Shown: positions 8,779-17,576 of the stretch, one piece after another
Numbering within the stretch: the first letter of the stretch is position 1
Layout: every line of letters begins with the position of its first letter
Source: Flavisolibacter longurius
Lineage (GTDB): Bacteria; Bacteroidota; Bacteroidia; Chitinophagales; Chitinophagaceae
Direction of reading: 5' to 3'
NCBI GenBank assembly: GCA_013327885.1
Contig: JABUMY010000021.1
Location: 23,893-87,892 of the forward strand
DNA length: 64,000 nt
Translations under genes and position numbers: made by a program
Notes under the pieces: model-generated
Seen by the model: the letters and a program-made list of their open reading frames with translations, nothing else
Told to the model about the DNA's origin: nothing
Database searches by the model: none

Positions 8779-11700
8779 ATGCAATCCGGTCCTTATGAAC
8801 GATGGCTCCCTGGAGTTATCTTTTTTCTTTTCCTTTCTTTTTCTGGCTTTGCCCAGGTACAACCGCCTGCGCAGCGTGGAAAGTCCATCCCGTCAAAACC
8901 CGCACAGCTTGCCATCGCAAACGCAAGGGTGCAACAGGAATGCGATGCGGTTTTTATGGTTCATTTTAAAGCCTTGCAGGAAAAGCTTAGCCTTTACGAT
9001 ACGGAAGGCACCACCGACGGCGGCACTCTTTCCGTGGGCAGGCTTGAGAACGACGAAGGCTTTGTGATGAAACTTACCGGGAAAACGGATCTGGAATGGG
9101 CCCGGTCGTATACAATAAACGGGGCAGACCCAGTGACCTTTAAACGCATCATCCCTTCCGGGGACGGCAACTTTCTTCTCCTGGGTATTCAAAATCGCCT
9201 GACCACGCCAACCAATCCTGCTGCTTCTGTTTTGGTAAAGATGACGGGCACCGGAACCATTCTCTGGTCGCAGGTTTTTTCGTTGGGCGGCGCTGACCTG
9301 GATATTTACAGCATGGTGGTTGCCGATAACGGCGACATTCTGGCCTGTGGCAACAGCGGCTGGGGCACCGGGAAAATTTCTTCTTTCGTATTGCGGCTAT
9401 CCGGCACTGGAAATATCCTTTGGCGAAAACAAGTGCATCATTCCGCAACAAGCGGCCCTGTTTACAAACAACTTTACCTGGATGGAAATACTTTGTACGT
9501 TCTGGCGGACGAAAGCGCCGACAGGTCCTATTTTCACCTGCAGCAATGGGATGCGGCAAACGGGCAGCTAACATGGAACAAGCGCCTGGCCGTGCCGGGC
9601 AGCAACAAGCTGGAAGCAGGATTGGTAACAAAAATTGGCGATACCGTATACGCCTTGTTATCGCAATATATTCCCTCTGATTTTGAACCGGCTAAAATTG
9701 CACCGAGGTCAATGGTGGTTAAATTCAACGACAAAGGCGATTACCTGGGCAGTTTTCGGTTGGATATTCCCGAACATAGTGACATGGGCTATGACCAGGC
9801 GCTGGCGGAACACCTGCCTTCTTCCTACCTGCAAACGACGGATGACAATTTTGTGGTAGCAGCCAGGCGCTTGTCGGGTGGCCATGGGGTAACGCTGACA
9901 AAGTTTACTCCCGGCGGCCAGGCCATCTGGTCGGAGAGTTACCACGAGCAAAGGAATTATGTTGTAGCTAGTACAAAGAACAGGGGCGGTGGCGTGTTGG
10001 TGGCAGGTCGTCTCTTGCCAGGCGCTGATAGCGACAATACCGGTTATCTCATGCAGGCCAATGAAGCCGGTATTATTTCCGGTATGTTCGGCGACATCGG
10101 CCCTTGCATGAGTGCACCCACCTTGCGGGTACTAGAGCGTTTCTCCGGTATTACGGAAGCCGGTTCGGATGTGCAGGATGTGACAATAGCTGCGGCACTG
10201 ACCGGGGTTTCCTGTACACTTACCGATGGTGCCGTTTCAATGGAATTCTCTAAAGCTTGTAACAAGCCTGCAACTTGCACCGGTGCAGACCTTGCCGGAC
10301 CTGACCTGGTTTGTGCCGCCGACGCAGTCGCTACCTTTTCTGTAACACCCAATGCCGAGTGTTTTTTACCGGCAACATTTATAATCGATACCAGCTTCGC
10401 AGTATTTGAAAACAATGACCCGTTGACCCGAACCGCTACCATACGTTTTAAAAAATGGGGTGTGACAACTGTTTCTGTACAGATCGTTGATGGTTGTTCG
10501 GTGGTGCTTGTAGACAAACAGGTGACGGTTGCACGTCCGGCGCAAACACTTGACCTTGGCAACGATAGTACGGTTTGTGCCGTAACGAACTTTCGCCTTG
10601 ACGCAGGCGAAGGCTTCCTATCTTACCGTTGGCAGGACGGATCAAAGGCTTCCTTTTTTATAGCTACTTCACCGGGTATCTTTTATGTGGATGTAACGGA
10701 TGCCTGCGGCGCCACAAAACGCGACAGTGTAGTGTTGCAGCAATTGCCAACGGTGGTTTTGCCACGCAAGAACCGGTTGAAATGCAACCAGGATTCTGTC
10801 TACATCAATGCACCGGCAGGCTACACTTCGTATGAGTGGACACCGGCGTATAATATCACGGTTACGCCTACACTAGATGTGGTTGTGTATCCCGACGTGG
10901 ATACAACTTACTACCTGAAAGCGGTGACACCAGCGGGTTGTGTTGCGTATGACACCATTCGTGTTACCGTTTTGCAGGTGCCAAAAATTGACCTTGGTGC
11001 CGACAGGGCGTTTTGCCTTGGTGATGCTGTCCAGTTGAATGCAGGGCCGGGCTTCGTATCCTACGTTTGGAACAACATTGCAGGTGGCCAGCAAAAGACG
11101 GTGCGGCAGGCAGGCACCTATACTGTTTTAGGTACAACAGCAGAAGGATGCCGGTCGGCAGATACAATGAGCGTATTAAATGTGTGGCCGCTGCCCGTCG
11201 TGACGCTGGATAAAGCCACCTCGTTTTGCGAGGGCAGCGAGAAACTGCTGCAAGCCGGCAGCTTTGCGTCTTATCGCTGGCAGGATGGAAGCAGCCAGGC
11301 AAGCTTTTCCGCTGCCGGTCCCGGTACTTACCATGTAACCGTTACCGATAACCACGGATGTAAAGGCAGCGATACCACCCGCATCACAACGCTTTATCCG
11401 TTACCGAAAAATTTTTTGCCACAGGATACAGAACTCTGTGCCGGTGCCAGCATTTCCATAGCACCATTGCAAGTCTATCCTTCTTATAACTGGTCCACCG
11501 GCAGTTCTGCACAAAGCCTAGTCATAACTGTACCCGGCACCTATGGCTTGCAGGTGCAGGATCAAAATGGCTGTATTGGATTCGATGCGATTGAAGTAAG
11601 AGCAAAACAATGTGTCGCAGGCATTCATATTCCCACCGCATTTACGCCCAACAGGGATGGAAAAAATGATGTCTTTCGGGCCCTGGTTTATGAAAAGCTG

Positions 11701-11892
11701 AAACGGTTTGAGCTGTCCGTATATAACCGCTGGGGTGAACAGGTTTTTCATACAAAAGATCCGCAGAAAGGTTGGGATGGAAGTCGCGGCGGTCACCGGA
11801 TGGAGACTGGTGCTTATGTATGGCTGTGCCGGTATACGTTAGAAACAGGCGAAGAAAGAGTGCAAAAAGGAACAGTGACGTTGGTAAAGTAG
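8779..11892 (+). CDS. Secreted protein with propeller-like and Ig-like repeats and CHU_C sorting domain
   Basis: The 1037-residue product starts MQSGPYERW; the signal peptide (VIFFLFLSFSGFAQ) picks this ATG over one 58 codons upstream. Residues 50-480 resemble delta-60/propeller-like repeats (VVADNGDILACGNSGWG). From about 560 to 950 come several Ig-like units, each opening like LDLGNDSTVC and containing SYRWQDGS, GTYTV or GTYHVTVTDNHGC. The end is a CHU_C domain (IPTAFTPNRDGKNDVFRALV, YNRWGEQVFHT, GWDG, KGTVTLVK), a type B signal for the type IX system. It is probably an adhesin or surface-structural protein. It is divergent from recG with overlapping upstream regions. Confidence 0.88.
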   Translation: MQSGPYERWLPGVIFFLFLSFSGFAQVQPPAQRGKSIPSKPAQLAIANARVQQECDAVFMVHFKALQEKLSLYDTEGTTDGGTLSVGRLENDEGFVMKLTGKTDLEWARSYTINGADPVTFKRIIPSGDGNFLLLGIQNRLTTPTNPAASVLVKMTGTGTILWSQVFSLGGADLDIYSMVVADNGDILACGNSGWGTGKISSFVLRLSGTGNILWRKQVHHSATSGPVYKQLYLDGNTLYVLADESADRSYFHLQQWDAANGQLTWNKRLAVPGSNKLEAGLVTKIGDTVYALLSQYIPSDFEPAKIAPRSMVVKFNDKGDYLGSFRLDIPEHSDMGYDQALAEHLPSSYLQTTDDNFVVAARRLSGGHGVTLTKFTPGGQAIWSESYHEQRNYVVASTKNRGGGVLVAGRLLPGADSDNTGYLMQANEAGIISGMFGDIGPCMSAPTLRVLERFSGITEAGSDVQDVTIAAALTGVSCTLTDGAVSMEFSKACNKPATCTGADLAGPDLVCAADAVATFSVTPNAECFLPATFIIDTSFAVFENNDPLTRTATIRFKKWGVTTVSVQIVDGCSVVLVDKQVTVARPAQTLDLGNDSTVCAVTNFRLDAGEGFLSYRWQDGSKASFFIATSPGIFYVDVTDACGATKRDSVVLQQLPTVVLPRKNRLKCNQDSVYINAPAGYTSYEWTPAYNITVTPTLDVVVYPDVDTTYYLKAVTPAGCVAYDTIRVTVLQVPKIDLGADRAFCLGDAVQLNAGPGFVSYVWNNIAGGQQKTVRQAGTYTVLGTTAEGCRSADTMSVLNVWPLPVVTLDKATSFCEGSEKLLQAGSFASYRWQDGSSQASFSAAGPGTYHVTVTDNHGCKGSDTTRITTLYPLPKNFLPQDTELCAGASISIAPLQVYPSYNWSTGSSAQSLVITVPGTYGLQVQDQNGCIGFDAIEVRAKQCVAGIHIPTAFTPNRDGKNDVFRALVYEKLKRFELSVYNRWGEQVFHTKDPQKGWDGSRGGHRMETGAYVWLCRYTLETGEERVQKGTVTLVK

Positions 11893-12164
11893 ATAAATAA
11901 CAGAAGAGCACTTGCTGCTTAGTTTCGTGCAACTTGATGTATCAAATACTTGCTTGCTTTTTGCACCATTACTAACCACTGACAAAAGCACGCCCTATTT
12001 TTTTACCCTCCAGCAAATCCCTTCTGCCGGGCACGCCACTGCCCCAACTTTTGATTCTTGATAAGGTTTAATCACCAGCCGTTAAAGTTTTATTAAGGCC
12101 CGTGTTTCGGTATAGTACTTGACAAAGAGCGACAAAATCACTCTTTAACCGAAAAACACACAAA

Positions 12165-12479
12165 ATGAAAAAGAACATTTTTTTTCTCGGATTGATGGTT
12201 GTCGCCATCGCCCTTTTCTCTTTCAGCATGACATACGTAGGTGGTATTAAGGGAACGGTTGCTCCCGCAGAAAGTGCAGGAACCGTATGGGCGTATAGTG
12301 GTACCGACTCTACCAGCACACAAACAAAAGAAGGCGCTTTTGAGTTTTCTGGGCTTACTCCCGGTAACTACAAAATTGTAGTGGAAGCAAAAGCACCGTA
12401 CAAGAATTATGTAAAGGAAAACGTTGCCGTAGCCGACAGCCAGGTTGTTGACCTTGGCGCTATTCAATTAGAGCAATAA
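12165..12479 (+). CDS. Small secreted carboxypeptidase-regulatory-like domain protein
   Basis: The 104-residue product has an N-terminal hydrophobic signal segment (FFLGLMVVAIALFSFSM). One CarboxypepD_reg/CNA-B-like fold follows: GGIKGTVAPAESAGTVWAYS, then GAFEFSGLTPGNYKIVVEA and VVDLGAIQLEQ. This is the same fold as the N-terminal extension of SusC proteins, here alone. It is likely periplasmic or surface-exposed; no enzymatic residue is visible. It is a single-gene unit: 272 bp precede it with no other gene, and a strong bidirectional terminator at 12640-12670 lies between it and convergent porV. Confidence 0.7.
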   Translation: MKKNIFFLGLMVVAIALFSFSMTYVGGIKGTVAPAESAGTVWAYSGTDSTSTQTKEGAFEFSGLTPGNYKIVVEAKAPYKNYVKENVAVADSQVVDLGAIQLEQ

Positions 12480-12639
12480 GGTTTTTCCTTCTTGTCCATT
12501 CCCCAGGCGGCTGCTACAGTAGCCCGGGGATGTGGCAAGTGTTTGTAACAACAAAGTATTTTTTGGGAGGGTTTGTAAACGCAAATCCGCCTCTTGTTTC
12601 ATACGAACACAAAAATGGTCTCGGGTTATTCACTGCAAC

Positions 12640-12670
12640 AAAAAAGCGAAGGACTTTCCTTCGCTTTTTT
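12640..12670. terminator. Bidirectional rho-independent terminator
   Basis: AAAAAAGCGAAGGA (12640-12653), loop CTT and TCCTTCGCTTTTTT (12657-12670) form a perfect 14-bp hairpin flanked by A- and T-runs. It can stop transcription both from the plus-strand gene ending at 12479 and from minus-strand porV ending at 12690. Confidence 0.9.
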
Positions 12671-12689
12671 ACGTTGTAGGCAAACAAAT

Positions 12690-13871
12690 TTATTGTGATC
12701 CATCACCAGCGCTTTCACCGGTCAGGTCAAACACAAGCGAAAAACGCAGGGTGTTGGCCAGGGGATTTTGGTTGATGCCCGAACCGGTTGGGATCAGGTA
12801 AGAAAAGTTCAAGCCAAACACATTGTACTTCACACCCACACCGGCTGTAAAATAGCGGCGGTTTCCTTTGGTTACGTTCTCGTAAAAATAACCGGCACGC
12901 AGCGAAAACTGGTTGGCGTAAACATATTCAGCACCGGCAGAAACCTGGAACTCTTTCAGCTCTTCGCTAAAGCCGCCGGGTGCATCTCCAAACGAAGAAA
13001 ACCAGGAACTCACCACGCTTTTGCTCCGGTATTCGGCCAGGGCAGCCGGGTCAACAATGTTGCCGTTGGCATCTACCGGTGGTGTGGGAACCATCAGCTT
13101 GTTCACGTCAATACCAAACATGATCCTGTTGCTTTCATCCATCACGCTGGTATAAGTGGTACCCAAGCCAAGGTTGGCCGGGATAAAGTCACGCTGGTCG
13201 GCGTTATCGGTGTAAGAGATCTTTGCACCCAGGTTGGTCAAAGCAGCGCCAAAGGCCCAGCCTTGCCCCGCTTCGTCGTGTGCATTGTGGTAGATGCCCA
13301 GGTCACCGGCGACGGATTTACCAGCCTTGTAGCTGTTGCCGCTGATAGGGCTGTTGCCGGCAAGGTTGGAGTAGATAAATTTCAAGCCGATACCAAAACC
13401 TGTGCGTTCGCCCAGCTTACGCGAATAACCCACATCCACACCAAATTCGCGGGGATTGAACAACTGCAAAGGGTTGCCGCTGGCGTCGGTAAACTGGATC
13501 TGTCCAAGACTGAAATAACGCAAGGAAGCCGAAATGGCCTGGTTGTCATCCAACTTGTGGTAGCCCGACATAGAAGCGAGGTAAACATCATTCACCAGGC
13601 GCTTCAGCCAGGGTGTATAGGTTACGTTCAAACCGGTGCGCAATTCATTAAAAGGAACCTTGCCCAGGTTAAAATAAGAGGAGCTGGCATCGGGTGTGGT
13701 GGCAATGGCCAAGTCACCCATACCGCCGGCCCGGGCATCGGGGGATATGCGAAGGAACGGAACGGCTGTTGTTACCACGTTAATCGGTCGGGCATTCTGT
13801 GCCTGTACAGCGCTCACGCCTCCCGCCAGTAAAAGAGTAACGGCAGCCAATCGTAAAGCAGTTGATTTCAT
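12690..13871 (-). CDS. porV: Type IX secretion system outer membrane protein PorV (LptO)
   Basis: The 393-residue product has a signal peptide (LAAVTLLLAGGVSAVQAQ). The conserved PorV start of the mature chain follows (NVVTTAVPFLRISPDARAGG, MGDLAIATTPDASSSYFN), then a FadL-like beta-barrel ending in LRFSLVFDLTG. PorV is a shuttle that takes cargo from the translocon to the PorU sortase at the outer surface. The gene follows porU by 70 bp on the same strand, the conserved porU-porV order. A barrel-only paralogue is possible, but the neighbouring porU and gldJ make PorV by far the best reading. Confidence 0.95.
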   Translation of the reverse strand: MKSTALRLAAVTLLLAGGVSAVQAQNARPINVVTTAVPFLRISPDARAGGMGDLAIATTPDASSSYFNLGKVPFNELRTGLNVTYTPWLKRLVNDVYLASMSGYHKLDDNQAISASLRYFSLGQIQFTDASGNPLQLFNPREFGVDVGYSRKLGERTGFGIGLKFIYSNLAGNSPISGNSYKAGKSVAGDLGIYHNAHDEAGQGWAFGAALTNLGAKISYTDNADQRDFIPANLGLGTTYTSVMDESNRIMFGIDVNKLMVPTPPVDANGNIVDPAALAEYRSKSVVSSWFSSFGDAPGGFSEELKEFQVSAGAEYVYANQFSLRAGYFYENVTKGNRRYFTAGVGVKYNVFGLNFSYLIPTGSGINQNPLANTLRFSLVFDLTGESAGDGSQ

Positions 13872-13941
13872 AGTTTGTTTTTAAAAGTGCGTGAAATTAG
13901 AGAGTTTTTTGTGGTTTGATTTATTTTTTCAGGATGGGATC

Positions 13942-16900
13942 CTACTGCAGAAGGGCCAGTTTGCCCCATTGGCTGGCCCCTTTCCCATGTGCAGTTTTTA
14001 CAGAAAGGCGGTAGATATAAATGCCCCGCCCAATCTTGTCGCCCCATTCATCGCGTCCATCCCAGGACAACTCAAAGGAACGGTTTCCGGGGGTGTTTAT
14101 TGTCCGGCTGAGGGTTTTAATTTGTTTTCCGCCCACGGTAAAAATTTCCACCCGGCAATAAAGATCAACACCCGGCTGGTTGTGCTCAAACCAAAAAGCC
14201 GTATTGGTAGTGAAGGGGTTGGGATAATTCAAGACACGGGAAAGCGTTAAGCGTTCATTGTTGGCCACAATAAAACTGAGCACTGTTTCAGCCGAATTGT
14301 TCACCACATCCCAGGCCTTTATCGTAAGCGTATGCGGTCCGGGGGGTAAGGCCGGCAGCTGAAAACGTGCCGTTCCCCGCTGGTAGCTGTCCAGGTCAGA
14401 TTCATAAAAATTGTTCAGCACAAAATACTGGTCGTTGTTGTTGTCAAGCGTGGCCACAATGTCGTGGTTGATGCTGCCGGTGCCGGTATTGATGCCGGAA
14501 GAATCGGAAAGCTTCAGCAGCAGGATGGGTGCTTCGTTGGCAAGGCTGCCGTTGACAAAGCGTTCGTCATTCAGGTAAGCCCTGATCTCCGGGCCTGTGT
14601 TATCCGCTGTTCCACCCTGCGCTGTGCCGCCGATCAATATATTTTTCGAATAACCGGCGCCATCCCTGCTGCCATCTTCGGCATACAGGCTAAGCTTACC
14701 GGCTCCGTACTGAAAATTGATGTCTTTCGGTAACCGGAAACTGGCGGTAAACCGTCCACCGGCCGCCGTTACTTTCCCCCGGAACAACACCGACGACAGG
14801 TCGGGATAGGCTACCGGAAGGCTGCCGGCGTCATTGCCCAGGGTTGTAACGCTTCGTTCTTTGTCGTAAAGCGACAGGTGGACCCTTCCGTTGAAAGAAG
14901 TTTGCAGCACACCGTTCCGGTCCTGCACTTCGCCTTCGAGGGTTACCATCTCCGCTGCCCCAAGTGTGTCGGGCTGTGAGGACAGTGGCTTTCCGTTCAC
15001 TGCTGAAAGGGCCACCTGCAGCGAAGGAAAGGCGAGCCGCATGGCCGGGTCGCCTAACAGGGAAAACTTCCGGTTGTTGACCACATCACCCGTGGTGGTG
15101 TAGGTTAGGTTTTTGGAAGCCTGTACTGCTTCGCCAAGGGTTTTATAGTTACCGTTGGCATCCCTTTCCAGTGCCGTTTTTACATAATTGGTATTCATCA
15201 CCCGGTTGCTGTTGGCAAACACCACTCGTGACGTGGTCATCAGCGCAATGGCGCCGGTCTTCGGACGAACCAGCAGGTCTTCACCAAGGGAATAAATGAG
15301 CGGGTTGTCATAAGTGGCAAAATCGCAGGTAGCCGTAATGAACAGGGGCAGGCGGTTCTCGTTTTTCCAGTTGGCAACAATGGTTTGGTCCAGCACCACT
15401 TCTTCGGCCAGACGTGGCGGGCCACCGTGGCCCGCGTAGTTCCATACCAGGGTGCCGTTGTAAATATTGCTGTTGATGGCCGCATTGGCGGCAGGGTAGC
15501 GGCCACCGGCGCCACCGCTTTCCTGCTGAAATGCATCCAGGTAAATTTTGCGGGGATTGAACACCGGTGCCGTGGCCGAAACCGTTGCCGTTACGGCTTC
15601 AGCATCCTGCAGGTGCAGGTTCTGGTCTTCGTCGTCGGCAATAAAATCAAGCTGGGTACGCCAGGGTCCAAGGGCTGCCGGGGAATGGTAGGCCAGCACT
15701 TTGTCAACAAACGCTGTGGCTTCCTCCATCTTTGTGGCCGGAATACGGCCGATGCCTATGTCCAGCGTACTGACGATGGCGGTGGAATTGATGTCTTCGG
15801 CATCTTCCAAAAAACCAAAAAAATCATCCGATGTATAGGTGGCCAGCGGGTCTAGCGAAGCGGCGCTTTCATATACCGGTACAAAGGATGTGTTGTTTTT
15901 GATCCGGTCTTTGTAGTCGAACGATCCTTTGCCAAACAGGAGAAGGTACCTGCCCCCGCTGTTCCAGGAGGCCCGGTAGCGGTCAAAATAAAGTTTGGCA
16001 AAATCGCGGATAGCTGCTGGGTCGGGAATGCCGCCGGCAAATTCATTAAAAACCTGATCCGTAGTGACCACTACCACACGCAGGTTTCGCTCCTGGTGAA
16101 ACCGGGCCAGTCGCTGCGCCTGCGGCAGAAAGAGGGGGGCCGTAACGATCAGGTAGTCGGCTTCGGTAGTAGCGTGCAGGTTTTGAGGGGCCAGGCGGCC
16201 TTCGGCTTTTGGTGTCGAGAAAGACGTTGCAAAGGCAACATATTCCCGCAGTCGTTGGGCCTCGTTGCTGAAACGAAGCAAATTGCCGGTTTGCGTACCG
16301 GCCATGACAACGGGTTGAAACGGATCGGTAACATCCCAAACCTGCGCCGTTGCGTCCGGAACGGTCAACTGAAAGGAAACGGCTGCATTGCCCACGGTTT
16401 GCCAGTCGCGGAAGCGGAGCTGCTGCCCGGCCGGCAGCACCAGGGCCCGGCGACAAAAAAACCGGAACCAGTTCAGCCAGCCCTGGCTGTTGGCACTGCC
16501 GGGAGAAAAAGTTATGTCTACCCTGGCCGTTGTTCCATTTAAAACACCGCCGGAACGTTGCCCCGCCTCTTGGGCAAACAAAGCATACTGACCCGTGGGG
16601 ATGCTGCGAACCGGAACCTGCGCCAGCAAGGAATTGTTCAGCGAAACCGAAAAATTGCTGCCCGCATTCACCGATCGTGCCGCTACATCAACTTCCAGGG
16701 TTGCCGCTCCCGGCGCAAGGTCGGAGAGTGGCAGGGAAAAACTGCGGGTAAGGGTTCGCCCGGAAAGTGCAGAAAATTCTTCGCCCCACCAGCCTTTCCC
16801 GCTCGAAAGAAAGTTCACCGAATCCTGCTCGTGAAAATAGCGTTCGTCAAAGGTGGTCGTGCTGGTGACGGCTGCCGGCGGGTTGAGTTGCGCCGTCACC

Positions 16901-17388
16901 CGTTTTCCGTTGCCACCGATCGTTATAAAATAATAGGCTTTTTCGGTGTAGAGGTTTTTCTGATGGGTAAACCGCTGTGCGGCGGAATCCTTCACCCATT
17001 TGTGTGGCCCTTCGGCATAAAACAGGGCATAATCGCTGGCGTTCAACTGGCCATCACCACCATCCACTACAGCAATGGCCAGTTCTTCCAAGTCATCAAT
17101 GCGGGGTTCGCCAGCCCTTTCAGGCAGCATGCCATTGCCCCCGGCAAAAAGACGGATCTGCGCAGAAGGTATGGCACCGCTGATACCCAGGGTGGAAAGA
17201 AAAGAGGCGTCGAGCTTGTAAACACCGGTTTCCGGCACGCTGATCTTGTACCACGCCCCGCTGGCCAGAACAGACGCCGGCTTAAAGGTTCGCTGGCCGG
17301 TAACCGGCACCGAAACGGCCAGGAAAATTCCCGGGAGCAGCAGTCGTTGAAAGGCAGTTATCAGCAGCTTAGTAAAATCCACATGCAA
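13942..17388 (-). CDS. porU: Type IX secretion system sortase PorU
   Basis: The 1148-residue product is a gingipain-like (C25) cysteine protease that removes C-terminal sorting domains at the cell surface and attaches cargo to lipopolysaccharide. Visible features are a signal peptide near residues 10-32, the catalytic His in WNYAGHGG (His654) and the catalytic Cys in FITATCDFATYDNP (Cys688). A C-terminal beta-rich region follows, with FlgD-like elements (LNYPNPFTTNTAFWFEHNQP, GNRSFELSWDGRDEWGDK). The length matches the family. The start at 17388 is the only ATG ahead of the signal peptide. porU lies directly upstream of porV and divergent from gldJ, a core T9SS neighbourhood. Confidence 0.95.
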   Translation of the reverse strand: MHVDFTKLLITAFQRLLLPGIFLAVSVPVTGQRTFKPASVLASGAWYKISVPETGVYKLDASFLSTLGISGAIPSAQIRLFAGGNGMLPERAGEPRIDDLEELAIAVVDGGDGQLNASDYALFYAEGPHKWVKDSAAQRFTHQKNLYTEKAYYFITIGGNGKRVTAQLNPPAAVTSTTTFDERYFHEQDSVNFLSSGKGWWGEEFSALSGRTLTRSFSLPLSDLAPGAATLEVDVAARSVNAGSNFSVSLNNSLLAQVPVRSIPTGQYALFAQEAGQRSGGVLNGTTARVDITFSPGSANSQGWLNWFRFFCRRALVLPAGQQLRFRDWQTVGNAAVSFQLTVPDATAQVWDVTDPFQPVVMAGTQTGNLLRFSNEAQRLREYVAFATSFSTPKAEGRLAPQNLHATTEADYLIVTAPLFLPQAQRLARFHQERNLRVVVVTTDQVFNEFAGGIPDPAAIRDFAKLYFDRYRASWNSGGRYLLLFGKGSFDYKDRIKNNTSFVPVYESAASLDPLATYTSDDFFGFLEDAEDINSTAIVSTLDIGIGRIPATKMEEATAFVDKVLAYHSPAALGPWRTQLDFIADDEDQNLHLQDAEAVTATVSATAPVFNPRKIYLDAFQQESGGAGGRYPAANAAINSNIYNGTLVWNYAGHGGPPRLAEEVVLDQTIVANWKNENRLPLFITATCDFATYDNPLIYSLGEDLLVRPKTGAIALMTTSRVVFANSNRVMNTNYVKTALERDANGNYKTLGEAVQASKNLTYTTTGDVVNNRKFSLLGDPAMRLAFPSLQVALSAVNGKPLSSQPDTLGAAEMVTLEGEVQDRNGVLQTSFNGRVHLSLYDKERSVTTLGNDAGSLPVAYPDLSSVLFRGKVTAAGGRFTASFRLPKDINFQYGAGKLSLYAEDGSRDGAGYSKNILIGGTAQGGTADNTGPEIRAYLNDERFVNGSLANEAPILLLKLSDSSGINTGTGSINHDIVATLDNNNDQYFVLNNFYESDLDSYQRGTARFQLPALPPGPHTLTIKAWDVVNNSAETVLSFIVANNERLTLSRVLNYPNPFTTNTAFWFEHNQPGVDLYCRVEIFTVGGKQIKTLSRTINTPGNRSFELSWDGRDEWGDKIGRGIYIYRLSVKTAHGKGASQWGKLALLQ

Positions 17389-17576
17389 AAAACGTGTTTT
17401 CCATTCTATAATTTTATCGTAAACCCTCTATATTCGCAAACCGCCTTAAAAAAATGCTTTGTGCCTTTACAATAATTGGTACAGGGTGCCGTTAATGTAG
17501 TTCGGAACAAAGGTTTTATACAAAGGCGGCACATGTAAAAATCCATGTGTCCTTTAGAAAGACAAAAAAAGCAACC

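Noticed and set aside
12768..13832. Long plus-strand open frame (354 codons) opposite porV
   Set aside because: It is a frame shadow of porV; the porV protein has a signal peptide and family motifs, and the opposite frame has no protein-like pattern.
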